NCBI RefSeq assembly: GCF_024105635.1
Contig: NZ_WYDQ01000002.1
Span: forward strand, 124,001-188,000
Source of the DNA: Oceanicola sp. 502str15
Lineage (GTDB): Bacteria > Pseudomonadota > Alphaproteobacteria > Rhodobacterales > Rhodobacteraceae
DNA: 64,000 bases
Direction of reading: 5' to 3'
The notes beneath the pieces are model-generated. The model ran no database searches, was not told where the DNA came from, and worked only from the letters and a program-made list of their open reading frames with translations. Below are positions 42,364 to 50,807 of the stretch, piece after piece (position 1 is the stretch's first letter; each line of letters opens with the position of its first letter). The translations under genes and the position numbers were made by a program.

Positions 42364-43440
42364 ATGACTGCACAGAAGACCCCGCCTCCGGTTTCCAAGA
42401 AGGTCCGGATCACCGACATCTGCAACGCCACGGGATTGTCCCGCTCCACCGTCGACCGTGCGATCAACGGGCGCGGACAGGTGCATCCTCGCACCGTCGA
42501 GCACATCCGCAACGCGCTGCGGGTTCTCTCCGACATGCCGGTGGACGCTCGACCGGAAGACGCCCCTCCGGTTGATGTTCTGCTTCGGCTCGGCAAGGGC
42601 ATGGCCTTCCAGATGAAACAAGTCTTCGATCGTCTCAGGAACCCGACCGATCGCTATTTCGACCTTTTCCAGCTCAACGAGGAAACCATCCTGAGACAGC
42701 TTCAGGAGGTCTGCGCCGATACCAGCCGCGCCGCTATTGTGACCGTCAAGGACACAGATCGGGTTCACTCCGTCCTGTCTAGCGCGCGGCGCGCCGGAAA
42801 GCGCATCATCGCGCTGATTTCCGATCTGGAACAGGAGTGCCGCAACGGCTTCGTGGGAATCGACAATAAGGCCGCCGGATCGACCGCCGCTTATATGATC
42901 GCCCAGGCGCTAGGCAACCGGCCGGCGACCGTCGGCGTCGCGGTGGGCGATCACGCATTCCGCTGCCACGAGGACCGAGAGATCGGTTTTCGATCTACCC
43001 TGCGCGAGATTGCCCCAAGAGTGATCCTGGCCGCAGAAGCAAAGGGCGAGGACAACCCGGAGAAAACCTATCACGCCATCCGCAGAATGCTTGAGGCCCA
43101 CCCCGGCATGGGCGCGATCTACAACGTCAGCGGCGGCAACGCTGGCCTCGCGCGGGCCCTGCGCGAACTCGGGATCGATCAGGACATGGTCGTCATCCTG
43201 CACGAGCTGACCTCGGTGACCGTGCCGATCCTGATCGACGGAACACTGAACTATTCCATCTCCCAGGACCCTACGGCGTTGATGTCTTGCGCTATCCAGA
43301 TGGCACGTAGCCCACTGCTGGAAGGCGATCCTTCGAAGCAAGTAGACTTCGGAGTCTTCACCCGCTTCAACCTGCCTGCTTATGCGAAAGGTCTGCCCGG
43401 CGAGGAAATCTGGGCGGTGGGCCATGACGGGAGTTGGTGA
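42364..43440 (+). CDS. LacI-family transcriptional regulator
   Basis: A 358-aa regulator. The N-terminal LacI-type HTH is VRITDICNATGLSRSTVDRA with NGRGQVHPRTVEHI following; the rest is a periplasmic-binding-like sensor domain (AIVTVKDTDRVHSVLSSARR, GFVGIDNKAAGSTAAYMIAQ, GAIYNVSGGNAGLARALREL). ATG at 42364 has a weak ribosome site; an in-frame ATG at 42259 would place the inverted-repeat operator inside the coding sequence and is less likely. Divergent from the transporter operon, which it probably represses. Confidence 0.88.
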   Translation: MTAQKTPPPVSKKVRITDICNATGLSRSTVDRAINGRGQVHPRTVEHIRNALRVLSDMPVDARPEDAPPVDVLLRLGKGMAFQMKQVFDRLRNPTDRYFDLFQLNEETILRQLQEVCADTSRAAIVTVKDTDRVHSVLSSARRAGKRIIALISDLEQECRNGFVGIDNKAAGSTAAYMIAQALGNRPATVGVAVGDHAFRCHEDREIGFRSTLREIAPRVILAAEAKGEDNPEKTYHAIRRMLEAHPGMGAIYNVSGGNAGLARALRELGIDQDMVVILHELTSVTVPILIDGTLNYSISQDPTALMSCAIQMARSPLLEGDPSKQVDFGVFTRFNLPAYAKGLPGEEIWAVGHDGSW

Positions 43441-43624
43441 GCTTTGTGCTCTGAAGTCGTCCAAGGTTGTCAAGCGATGTAACACTGCGGAGAAAGCAGC
43501 GGAAAAGACACCCAATTGACCAAAGTCGGCAATAATGGATGGCCCTGTTGCACGCCGCTCTACTGCGAATGGCAGCTTAAGGCCGAATGTCGACGCTTCC
43601 CGTTGAAGCGGTGAATGCCACACT

Positions 43625-44131
43625 TCAGTTATCCAGCATGCCCGCCGACCGCATGCTGAAGGCGGCTTTCTCCCGGCCGAAGCCGACGATCAGATGATCG
43701 TGGACCGCGATCTCCATAAGCTTGCACGCCTCGAGTATCTTCCTGGTGAGCTCGATGTCAGCGTCGCTCGGATGTGGATCGCCGGATGGATGGTTGTGGC
43801 AGAGGATGAGAGCCGAGGCATCGAAGACCAGAGCGGCGCGAACAACCTCGCTCACGTAGACCGGAACGTGAACAAGGCTCCCACGGCCCATGATCTTGTC
43901 TTGGATTAACCTGTTCTTGCGATCCAACAGTAGCACTCTGAACACCTCGGCGCGTTCGCAAATAGCATTGAGCGCCAGGTAGTCGGTTAGCAGTGGCCAA
44001 GAGTGCAACGCGGCGGTCGAACGCGCGTGCTCGCGCAAGATCGTCCGGGCCGCATCGATGGTCGCAACTTCGGCCTCCGAGAAGCCACATGGCTGCGTCG
44101 GGGGAGGGTCGTCGTCGTCCAAGGAGTTCAT
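43625..44131 (-). CDS. RadC-like JAB-domain protein
   Basis: A 168-aa protein of the RadC/MPN family. JAMM motif HNHPSGDPHPSDAD with His112, His114 and Asp125; preceded by RVLLLDRKNRLIQDK and GSLVHVPVYVSEVV. The N-terminal helix-hairpin-helix of full RadC is reduced. Plasmid RadC-like proteins of this length are common; the activity is unknown, possibly a metalloprotease or nuclease acting on DNA-repair or defence proteins. Confidence 0.87.
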   Translation of the reverse strand: MNSLDDDDPPPTQPCGFSEAEVATIDAARTILREHARSTAALHSWPLLTDYLALNAICERAEVFRVLLLDRKNRLIQDKIMGRGSLVHVPVYVSEVVRAALVFDASALILCHNHPSGDPHPSDADIELTRKILEACKLMEIAVHDHLIVGFGREKAAFSMRSAGMLDN

Positions 44132-44171
44132 GTGGCGTCCTTTCGATTGAGGGTTTCTCGGACATCGCGGC

Positions 44172-44402
44172 TCAGATCATCCCGGCGATCACGAGGCCGG
44201 ATTTCATGGAGGGGCGGCCGCAGGCCTCACAGAAGCCTGCGCGCTGATCCGGTTCGAGGTCCGTGGTGTGATCGCACCCGGGCACCATGCAGATCGCGGG
44301 CGCGACGCTCTCCAGCGCATGGTCTTCTAGGAAATCCGTGACCTCGGCGTAGCCTTCGGTCCGGGCGAGGGTGAGAAGCTTGGGATGGGAGAGATTGAAC
44401 AT
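44172..44402 (-). CDS. Small plasmid protein with Cys pairs, 76 aa
   Basis: MFNLSHPKLLTLARTEGYAE leads into AICMVPGCDHTTDLEPDQRA, then GFCEACGRPSMKSGLV. The CX4C and CX2C pairs suggest a zinc ribbon. I do not recognise a named family. GAAGGACAG precedes the ATG, and a strong leader hairpin lies upstream. Confidence 0.7.
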   Translation of the reverse strand: MFNLSHPKLLTLARTEGYAEVTDFLEDHALESVAPAICMVPGCDHTTDLEPDQRAGFCEACGRPSMKSGLVIAGMI

Positions 44403-44433
44403 CGCGTCTGTCCTTCTTTGGGAGTCAAAGGCC

Positions 44434-44467
44434 GTGAGGGAAGCCGAACTGCGCCGGCTCCCCTCAC
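44434..44467 (-). promoter_or_regulatory. Leader hairpin upstream of the 76-aa gene
   Basis: Thirteen-base arms (GTGAGGGAAGCCG and CGGCTCCCCTCAC) with one mismatch and an eight-base loop, 32 bases before the start at 44402. It may be a terminator of the upstream gene or an attenuator. Confidence 0.5.
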
Positions 44468-44563
44468 TGGGCCTGACTCTCGGGCTGGCGGGCTGAATGG
44501 CAGGAGACATGCCGCCAGCTCGCGTCAGACCGCTCTCGGGAGGATCAGGCCCGCACGGCGAAA

Positions 44564-44587
44564 GGCGCCCCGGTTCCCCGGGACGCC
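44564..44587 (-). terminator. Terminator of the double-DUF736 gene
   Basis: GGCGCCCCGG pairs with the CCGGGACGCC side over nine of ten bases; on the transcribed strand TTTCGCC follows. It begins 24 bases past the stop at 44611. Confidence 0.55.
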
Positions 44588-44610
44588 CCCTGCTCGCGTT
44601 TCGAAGCGGA

Positions 44611-45339
44611 TCAGCCGACCAGCGCGAGACCGACGTTCTCAGCCCGGTCCTCGGCGGCGCTCTCGACGAAGGGGATGATCGAGAAGGTCTGCCCGCCCCG
44701 CTGCTCCTCGTTCTGCACGGCATTCACCCGGAGATCGCCGTCAGGCGTGTTGATCAGGAGCGAAAGGTAGCGGTTCCCGGTCCGGTTGCTCTTCGCCATC
44801 CAGGCCGAGCCCACGCGGATCGGGTGGCCCTTGGGCGAGCTGACCTCGATCCGGTAGTCGGCATGGGTCTGTTCCACCTTGAACTCGTTCTCGATGAGCA
44901 CGAACTCGAGGTCGAACATCATGTTGGCGATGTAGCCGGCGAAGGCGTTGTCGGCATCCATCGCGGTCAGCTCGCCGGAGATCGAGCCGGACTTCATGGT
45001 GCCGCTCGAGACCAGCGGGATGACCTGGAATTCCCCGGTGTCGGTCTCCCGCGCCTCCTTCGTCTGCACCGCGTTAACCCGGAACGGGCCGACGCCGACA
45101 TCGAGCTGCAGCGAGAGGTAGGGATTTCCGGTGGTGTTGCCGGTCTCGTTCCAGGCCGTGCCGATGCGCACCTTGCGCCCGGCCTTGTTGACCGCGGTGA
45201 CATCGTAGTCCGGGCTCCGCTCGGACATCTTGGCCCGGGTCTCGAGCTGGATCGCGATGTCGAAGCGGCTGGAGTGGATCATGCCGGCATAGGCGGCGGC
45301 TGCGGTTTCGGGGGTCCTGGTCAGGGTTCCTGCGAACAT
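44611..45339 (-). CDS. Tandem DUF736 protein, 242 aa
   Basis: Two repeats of a roughly 100-residue unit. In the first, DYDVTAVNKAGRKVRIGTAW, then NETGNTTGNPYLSLQLDVGVGPFRVNAVQ and FQVIPLVSS; in the second, DYRIEVSSPKGHPIRVGSAW, then SNRTGNRYLSLLINTPDGDLRVNAVQ and FSIIPFVES. DUF736 is normally a single-domain plasmid protein of about 100 aa, so this is an internal duplication or fusion. Function unknown; a nucleic-acid-binding or maintenance role is guessed from constant association with plasmid transfer loci. Confidence 0.88.
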   Translation of the reverse strand: MFAGTLTRTPETAAAAYAGMIHSSRFDIAIQLETRAKMSERSPDYDVTAVNKAGRKVRIGTAWNETGNTTGNPYLSLQLDVGVGPFRVNAVQTKEARETDTGEFQVIPLVSSGTMKSGSISGELTAMDADNAFAGYIANMMFDLEFVLIENEFKVEQTHADYRIEVSSPKGHPIRVGSAWMAKSNRTGNRYLSLLINTPDGDLRVNAVQNEEQRGGQTFSIIPFVESAAEDRAENVGLALVG

Positions 45340-45457
45340 GGGTCTTCTCCTCGGGTTTGCCGGTGCTCGACCCTTGGCCCAGGACCGACGGTTTGCGTTT
45401 CGACCCCTCATGGGATCGCAAAATCCCCAAGCCCTCTTTCCTTTCTTCTCCCGTCCG

Positions 45458-45736
45458 TCAGCCCGGCCCGTCGCCGGACGGGGTATCTAACGTTGACGCG
45501 CGCACCGCCCTCCCCTGCCCCGTCGCAGCACCCTGGCGCGACTTCGAAACGTAGAAGTCGGCCTCGGCCCCGTTCAGTCGGCGGCCACTGCGGTCGGTCA
45601 GCCCGATGGTGCTGCCATTCTGGGCAAAGATGATGAGGAATTGGCCTGTGCTGTCCCGATGCACCCGGTAGGCTTCGTTGGCCCAGTGGACGCATTTGCC
45701 CGCCTCCACGGCGGCCATGATCTCCGCGATGTTCAT
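45458..45736 (-). CDS. Small plasmid protein, 92 aa
   Basis: MNIAEIMAAVEAGKCVHWAN continues EAYRVHRDSTGQFLIIFAQN and GSTIGLTDRSGRRLNGAEADFYV. This pattern, a small alpha/beta protein that names its own gene position beside large SNO-type helicase genes, is seen on related plasmids; no biochemical function is known to me. Start ATG at 45736 is preceded by GGAGAGCC. Confidence 0.7.
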   Translation of the reverse strand: MNIAEIMAAVEAGKCVHWANEAYRVHRDSTGQFLIIFAQNGSTIGLTDRSGRRLNGAEADFYVSKSRQGAATGQGRAVRASTLDTPSGDGPG

Positions 45737-45839
45737 GTGGCTCTCCAGTTCAGGCTGCGTGCGCGCTGGCTCGGGGCGGCAGCCCCCCGAGCCGATATTA
45801 GCGAGGCGCGCGCTCCAGGTTTCCCTTTGGGCGTGCGGC

Positions 45840-48800
45840 TCAGGCCGCTTTAGTTGCCTCGCCACGAGCGCCGACAATCCGTTCCAGGATCGCGGCGGGA
45901 TCGACACCGTCCCCATGCGGCACGAAGACCCGGAGCTGGTAGGCGATGATCTCGGTGAAACACCCCACTGCTTTCAGCCCTTCGATTTCGCCCTTGTCCG
46001 CGCCGTCGATCTCCAGCCGCACGGCGCCGGCCACGCGACGGCGCACGAGCGACAGTCCGCGGCCCAGATCGACCGGTGCGCTGGTGCCCAGGGCGGCGGT
46101 GAGCATCTCCTGCGGGGTTGTCGGCGTGCCCACCATGAACCGGGCGCGCAGGGCCGCGGCGCCGTCCTCGCTGACGGTCCGGCCGATCATGCTCGGTTGG
46201 CCTTCGGGCGTGACCCGGTAGATCCGCTCGTTGCCCGAGGGGATGTCCTTCCAGATCGGCAGCAGCAGCCCGGTCAGCAGGTAGAGCTTCGTCGTGCTCA
46301 CCTTGGGCAGGCAGTCGGCCTCTTCGCCCCAGAGCCGCAGGAACTCCTCCGGTTCGATCTGCTCCCACGCCGAGCGCTCGAACCTCTCCTCCTCCACGTA
46401 ACTCGACCCGGTCGGCCGGGTCACCTTGCGCATGAGGGTGACGATCTCCTCGTCGTAGATCTGCATCGGCCGCGACGAGATCAGCCCCGCACGCCCGGAG
46501 GCGCGATTAATCATCGCCAGCTTGTCCGGGTTGCGGTCCAGCGCCTCCTCCGCCGAGAGCACGTGGACAGGGTCCGTCACTTCGAGCCCGACGATGCGGG
46601 TCACCGCCCCGGAGCGCGGGCAGGTCCAGAGATCCTCCGTCGAGACCTGCTCGATCCGCTCGCCACGCAGGGTCTCCACCCCGAGATCGAGCGTGCCGGC
46701 GGCGCGCGCCCGTTCGGTCTGATCGGCAATTCGGGCCATGAATTCGGCAAAGAGCGCGTTCTGCATGTGGATCGGCAGCGCCAGAACCCGGTTCAGGAAC
46801 CGCTGGATCGGCGGCAGATCCTCGAGCAGCACGCCGTCCTGGTCGGTCAATCTCAGCGCGGTCCAGTCCGAGAACTGCGCGTAGCTCATCGCACGGGCAC
46901 GCCCGGCGGCCAGGTCGGCGTAGTAGCCCCGGAGCGCGGAGCGCGCAATCGGGCTTTCGAGATTGTCCTCGGGCCGGAACATCCCCTGCGCGCCGGTCTC
47001 GCGCTGGCCCTTGGTGAGCGCGCCCAGCTGGTCGAGCCTCCGGGCGATCGTCGAGGTGAAGCGTTTCTCGCCGTGCACGTCCGAGGTGCAGACCCGGAAG
47101 AAGGGCGCCGAGACCTGGGCCGAGCGATGGGTGCGGCCGAGCCCCTGGATCGCCGCATCGGCGCGCCAGCCGGGCTCGAGGAGGTAGTGCCGGCGCCGTT
47201 TCTGGTTCCTCGCGGTCTCGGCGGCATGATAGGACCGCCCGGTCCCGCCGGCGTCGGAGAAGATGAGAATGTCCTTCTCGCCCTCCATGAAGGCGCGGGT
47301 TTCCGAGGAATTGCTGCTGGCGCTGCGCGTCTCGATGAAGAGCGCGCCCTCCCGGGATTTCAGGGGGCGGATGGAGCGCCCGGTGACCTCGGCCACGGCC
47401 TCGTCGCCGAAAGCCCAGAGGATCTGGTCGAGCGCCGCGGGGATCGGCGCCAGGGACATCAGCTCGAGCATCGCCGCATCGCGCAGGGCCAGCGCCTCCC
47501 GCGAGACGACCAGTTCGCCCTCCGCATCCCGGAGCGGCTCGGCCACGATCGTGCCCTCGATCTCGACGAGCTTCTGGGCGTGGATCGGGAAGGCCTGCTC
47601 GAGGTAGGAGAGCACGTAGTCCCGCGGCGTCAACGCCCCCTCGACCAGCGCGTCTTCCGGGTCCATCGCCTCGAGCCGCCGCTTCAGAAGGCTCTCGCCG
47701 GTGGAGACCACCTGGACGACGCAGGCGTAGCCCTGCGCGATATCCTGCGCGATGGCGCGGATGACGGTCGGGGCTTTCATCCCCATCAGGAGGTGGTTGA
47801 AGAAGCGCTGCTTGGTGCTCTCGAAGCGCGACTTCGCCGAGGCCTTGGCGGCGGAGGCGTTGGTCTGGCCGGAGGCATCGTTGACGCCGGTCGCGGTCAG
47901 CGCGGCCTCGAGATTGTGGTGGATCGTCCGGAAGGCGCCGGCATAGGCATCGTAGATCTCGACCTGCGCCGGGGTCAGCGCATGTTCGAGCAAGTCGTAT
48001 TCCACGCCATCGAAGCTGAGCGCGCGGGCGGTGTAGAAGCCGAGCGTTTTCAGGTCGCGGGCCACCACCTCCATCGCCGCCACCCCGCCAGCCTCCATCG
48101 CCGCGACGAAACTCTCGCGGCTCGGGAAGGGGTATTCCGGCCCCGGACCCCAGAGCCCGAGGCGTGCGGCATAGGCGAGGTTCGAGACGCTCGTCGCGCC
48201 CGTGGCCGAAATGTAGAAGACCCGGGCGCGGGGCGCGGCAAGTTGCAGCCGCAGTCCCGCAAGACCCTGCTGCGAGGGTTTGACCCCCCTGCCCTGGTCA
48301 GACCCGGCGGCGTTCTGCATCGCATGCGCCTCGTCGAAGGCCAGCACGCCGTCGAACTCGTCCCCCATCCAATCGAGGATCTGGCCCAGGCGGGTCGTTC
48401 CGCATTTGCCTGCCGAACGCAGCGTCGCATAGGTCACGAAGAGGATGCCGTCGCCCATCGGGATCGGCTGATCGGGCTTCCATCTGGAGAGCGGCTGGAT
48501 GTCGGCGGGCGAGCCGCCAAGATCGGTCCAGTCGCGCAGCGCATCCTCGATGAGCGTCGCGGATTTCGAGATCCAGATGGCCTTGCGGCGTCCCGCGAGC
48601 CAGTTCACCAGGATGAGCCCGGCGCATTCCCGGCCCTTGCCGCAGCCGGTGCCGTCGCCGAGGAAATAGCCGAGCCGGTAGGCGCGGGCCTCCGGATCAT
48701 CGTCGGCCCGCGTCAGACGGGTGTGGTCGGAGTCGATGGTGAACCGGCCTGGCAGGTCGCGGGCATGGGCGTCATGCGCCATGAGGATGGTCTCGAGCTG

Positions 48801-50087
48801 CGCCTCGGAGAGATGGCCCTCTTCGACCAGGCGGGCCGGCAGCCGCAACTCGCGGGCGCCACCGGTCGACGGCATCGGCGGGGCCACCGAGGCCATGGCG
48901 ATGCTCTCGACAAGCGGCGTCGGGTGCTCCCGCGCGCCCGCGATCTTGATCCGCTGCGGGCGATAGCGCGCATAGATGTCGGAGACGGGCGCATTCTCGC
49001 GCGGGGTCGCGAGGGTCGTGAACGTCAGCGGGATCGTGGCATGGGAGCTGGATCTCGCGGATGGCGCACTCACGATCCGCGATCTGCGGGCGTTGGCACC
49101 AGTTAGCCGCTGCGGTCCGGGCCGGAGAGGCAGCCTGGGTCGGGCCACTGCAGCCGGAGGGCGGGATGCGGCAACCTTGTCGATGTAATTCGCGGCCCCG
49201 TCCAGGTGATCGATGGCCGCGCGACGCAACTCGACCTCCTCCTCGACCTTGTCGAAGACCAGGAGCTGGGTGTCCACGCTGGTACCGAGCCTGGCGTAGA
49301 CATGGCCCGGGACCGAGAGGGCGAGACGCGGTTTGGCGATCGCGATGACCCGCGCCCAGTGCGCCGCGTCCCGCTCGGGTGAGAACCCCAAGGGCAGGAT
49401 CGCGACCAGACGCCCACCGGGCGCGAGCCGCTTCGCCGCCGAGATGAGATGCTTGGCCGCGATGTGCCTGTCCCGCGACCGGTCAACCGAGGAGGCGAAG
49501 GGCGGGTTCATCAGGACAACGCTCGGCCGGTCGGGGGTCGCCAGGAGGTCGTCGATGTGCTCGGCGTCGAAGCCGGTGACCTCAACCTGGAACAAGGCCC
49601 CGAGAAGCGCCCTGCGAAAGGGGTCGATCTCGTTGAGCATCAACCTGGCGCCCGCCCGCGCGGCGAAAGTGGCGAGCGCTCCGGTGCCGGCCGAGGGCTC
49701 AAGGACGGTATCGCCCGACCTGATCGCCGCCGCGCGCGCAACCAGCGCCGCATAGGGCAGCGGCGTCGAGAATTGCTGCAGCCGGATCTGCTGCTCGGAG
49801 CGGCGCGTTTCGCTCAGAAGCCGCGCGGCCAGCATACGCGTCAGCGAAGCCGCGTCTTCGGCCCCCGCGCCCGCAACGCGCAGCGCGGCAGCGGCCTGCA
49901 TCATGTCGTAGGCCATCCGCCAGGACCACGCGCCCGCGGCGTCGCTGCCGCCGAAGGTCTCGCGCATGATCCGGGCCAGCGAGGAGGTCCTGAGCGGCCG
50001 GTCTTCGATCTCGCGGCCGATCTGGGAAAGCGCGTACTGCAGGCGCTGGCGGGACGGAAGGTTGGGATGGGGCTTGGGCGTGGCCAT
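45840..50087 (-). CDS. Fused DNA methylase / strawberry-notch-type helicase, 1415 aa
   Basis: N-terminal adenine-methyltransferase domain: VLEPSAGTGAL (128-138) binds SAM and MNPPF (193-197) is the catalytic NPPF/Y motif. Helicase part: GDGTGCGKGRECA (477-489, Walker A of the strawberry-notch type), FDEAHAM with DEAH at 585-588, FYISATGATS, and a C-terminal half with FSDAGGTGRSYHA and GLGRTHRSAQ (motif VI). Such methylase-helicase fusions are components of phage and plasmid polyvalent proteins and may protect or remodel incoming DNA. ATG at 50087 has GAAGGACAG upstream. Own leader hairpin. Confidence 0.87.
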   Translation of the reverse strand: MATPKPHPNLPSRQRLQYALSQIGREIEDRPLRTSSLARIMRETFGGSDAAGAWSWRMAYDMMQAAAALRVAGAGAEDAASLTRMLAARLLSETRRSEQQIRLQQFSTPLPYAALVARAAAIRSGDTVLEPSAGTGALATFAARAGARLMLNEIDPFRRALLGALFQVEVTGFDAEHIDDLLATPDRPSVVLMNPPFASSVDRSRDRHIAAKHLISAAKRLAPGGRLVAILPLGFSPERDAAHWARVIAIAKPRLALSVPGHVYARLGTSVDTQLLVFDKVEEEVELRRAAIDHLDGAANYIDKVAASRPPAAVARPRLPLRPGPQRLTGANARRSRIVSAPSARSSSHATIPLTFTTLATPRENAPVSDIYARYRPQRIKIAGAREHPTPLVESIAMASVAPPMPSTGGARELRLPARLVEEGHLSEAQLETILMAHDAHARDLPGRFTIDSDHTRLTRADDDPEARAYRLGYFLGDGTGCGKGRECAGLILVNWLAGRRKAIWISKSATLIEDALRDWTDLGGSPADIQPLSRWKPDQPIPMGDGILFVTYATLRSAGKCGTTRLGQILDWMGDEFDGVLAFDEAHAMQNAAGSDQGRGVKPSQQGLAGLRLQLAAPRARVFYISATGATSVSNLAYAARLGLWGPGPEYPFPSRESFVAAMEAGGVAAMEVVARDLKTLGFYTARALSFDGVEYDLLEHALTPAQVEIYDAYAGAFRTIHHNLEAALTATGVNDASGQTNASAAKASAKSRFESTKQRFFNHLLMGMKAPTVIRAIAQDIAQGYACVVQVVSTGESLLKRRLEAMDPEDALVEGALTPRDYVLSYLEQAFPIHAQKLVEIEGTIVAEPLRDAEGELVVSREALALRDAAMLELMSLAPIPAALDQILWAFGDEAVAEVTGRSIRPLKSREGALFIETRSASSNSSETRAFMEGEKDILIFSDAGGTGRSYHAAETARNQKRRRHYLLEPGWRADAAIQGLGRTHRSAQVSAPFFRVCTSDVHGEKRFTSTIARRLDQLGALTKGQRETGAQGMFRPEDNLESPIARSALRGYYADLAAGRARAMSYAQFSDWTALRLTDQDGVLLEDLPPIQRFLNRVLALPIHMQNALFAEFMARIADQTERARAAGTLDLGVETLRGERIEQVSTEDLWTCPRSGAVTRIVGLEVTDPVHVLSAEEALDRNPDKLAMINRASGRAGLISSRPMQIYDEEIVTLMRKVTRPTGSSYVEEERFERSAWEQIEPEEFLRLWGEEADCLPKVSTTKLYLLTGLLLPIWKDIPSGNERIYRVTPEGQPSMIGRTVSEDGAAALRARFMVGTPTTPQEMLTAALGTSAPVDLGRGLSLVRRRVAGAVRLEIDGADKGEIEGLKAVGCFTEIIAYQLRVFVPHGDGVDPAAILERIVGARGEATKAA

Positions 50088-50131
50088 GTCGTCTGTCCTT
50101 CGAGTCAGAGTGCGGGTCTGACAGGACAGAA

Positions 50132-50168
50132 AGCCCCCTTTCCGCTTTTGGAGCGCAAAGAGGGGGCT
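50132..50168 (-). terminator. Hairpin between the RelE-like gene and the methylase-helicase
   Basis: AGCCCCC/GGGGGCT outer arms extended by TTT/AAA pairs, followed on the minus strand by TTC. It could end the toxin-antitoxin transcript or act as a leader attenuator of the 1415-aa gene. The descending arm includes the shared leader motif described under findings. Confidence 0.55.
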
Positions 50169-50195
50169 GAGCGCAGAGGGGTTACACCAGCTCGC

Positions 50196-50471
50196 TCAAG
50201 GCCATTGCTGCGCCGCGTGCAACACTCGAAGGATCGTCACGGTGTCCGGCGTCTCGGTATAGACCACGATGTAGTTCGGGCGCACGACCATCTCGCGGGT
50301 GCTGTCGACGCGGCCCGCGCGGTACATTCGAGGATGCTCCGGAAGGCGAGCGGCCTTGTCCTCGATTTCGTCCTTCAGGGCTTGTGCGGCGTCCGGGTTG
50401 TCGTCTGAAATATAGTCGATGATGGCCAGCAGGTCGGCAATGGACGTGGCCGTCCATTCAAGACCCGGCAC
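50196..50471 (-). CDS. RelE/ParE-family toxin
   Basis: A 91-aa protein with the ParE fold: LEWTATSIADLLAIIDYISDDNP, AARLPEHPRMYRAGR, REMVVRPNYIVVYTETPDTVTILRVLHAAQQWP. The C-terminal VTILRVLHAAQQWP ending is standard for this family. Overlaps the antitoxin gene by 14 bases. Stabilises the plasmid by post-segregational killing; whether the target is gyrase or the ribosome is not clear. Confidence 0.9.
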   Translation of the reverse strand: MPGLEWTATSIADLLAIIDYISDDNPDAAQALKDEIEDKAARLPEHPRMYRAGRVDSTREMVVRPNYIVVYTETPDTVTILRVLHAAQQWP

Positions 50472-50757
50472 GGCGCTTTCCGTCGATCAGTGCCTGTGCT
50501 TCCTGCATGACTTGCGTATGAGGCTTGGCCGGGCGCGGATCCTCGAGAGCTTCCTGCACCTTGGCACGAAACCAGGCGTCGTAGGCTTCGGGGTCCGCTG
50601 TCAGCCCCGCCGGCAATCCGCCTTCGGCGGCCACGCGCGTCAAGAGAATTCGCACGGCATCCGACAAGGTGAGACCGACGCCGGCGAGCGCGTCGGAGGC
50701 CTGGGCTTTCAACTGGTCATCGACACGGACATGGAGCATGGATGTCTGGGCGGGCAT
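50458..50757 (-). CDS. RelB/DinJ-family antitoxin
   Basis: A 99-aa ribbon-helix-helix protein: TSMLHVRVDDQLKAQASDAL, VGLTLSDAVRILLTRVAAEGGLP, with a toxin-binding tail. GGAGACC precedes the ATG. It probably binds the palindrome at 50786-50803. Confidence 0.9.
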   Translation of the reverse strand: MPAQTSMLHVRVDDQLKAQASDALAGVGLTLSDAVRILLTRVAAEGGLPAGLTADPEAYDAWFRAKVQEALEDPRPAKPHTQVMQEAQALIDGKRRAGS

Positions 50758-50785
50758 GGTCAGGTCTCCTTCTACAGACCAGTAT

Positions 50786-50803
50786 GTATCTCAGATGAGA
50801 TAC
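50786..50803. promoter_or_regulatory. Operator palindrome of the RelBE-type pair
   Basis: GTATCTC-AGAT-GAGATAC, a perfect inverted repeat, sits 29 bases upstream of the antitoxin start, between it and the end of the preceding gene. The spacing suits a RelB-type repressor. Confidence 0.7.
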
Positions 50804-50807
50804 GCCA

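Noticed and set aside
45678..49106. A plus-strand open frame of over 1100 codons opposite the methylase-helicase
   Set aside because: It is the GC-rich antisense shadow of the 1415-aa gene; the translation is rich in Arg, Gly and Pro without domains, and no ribosome site or neighbour supports it.
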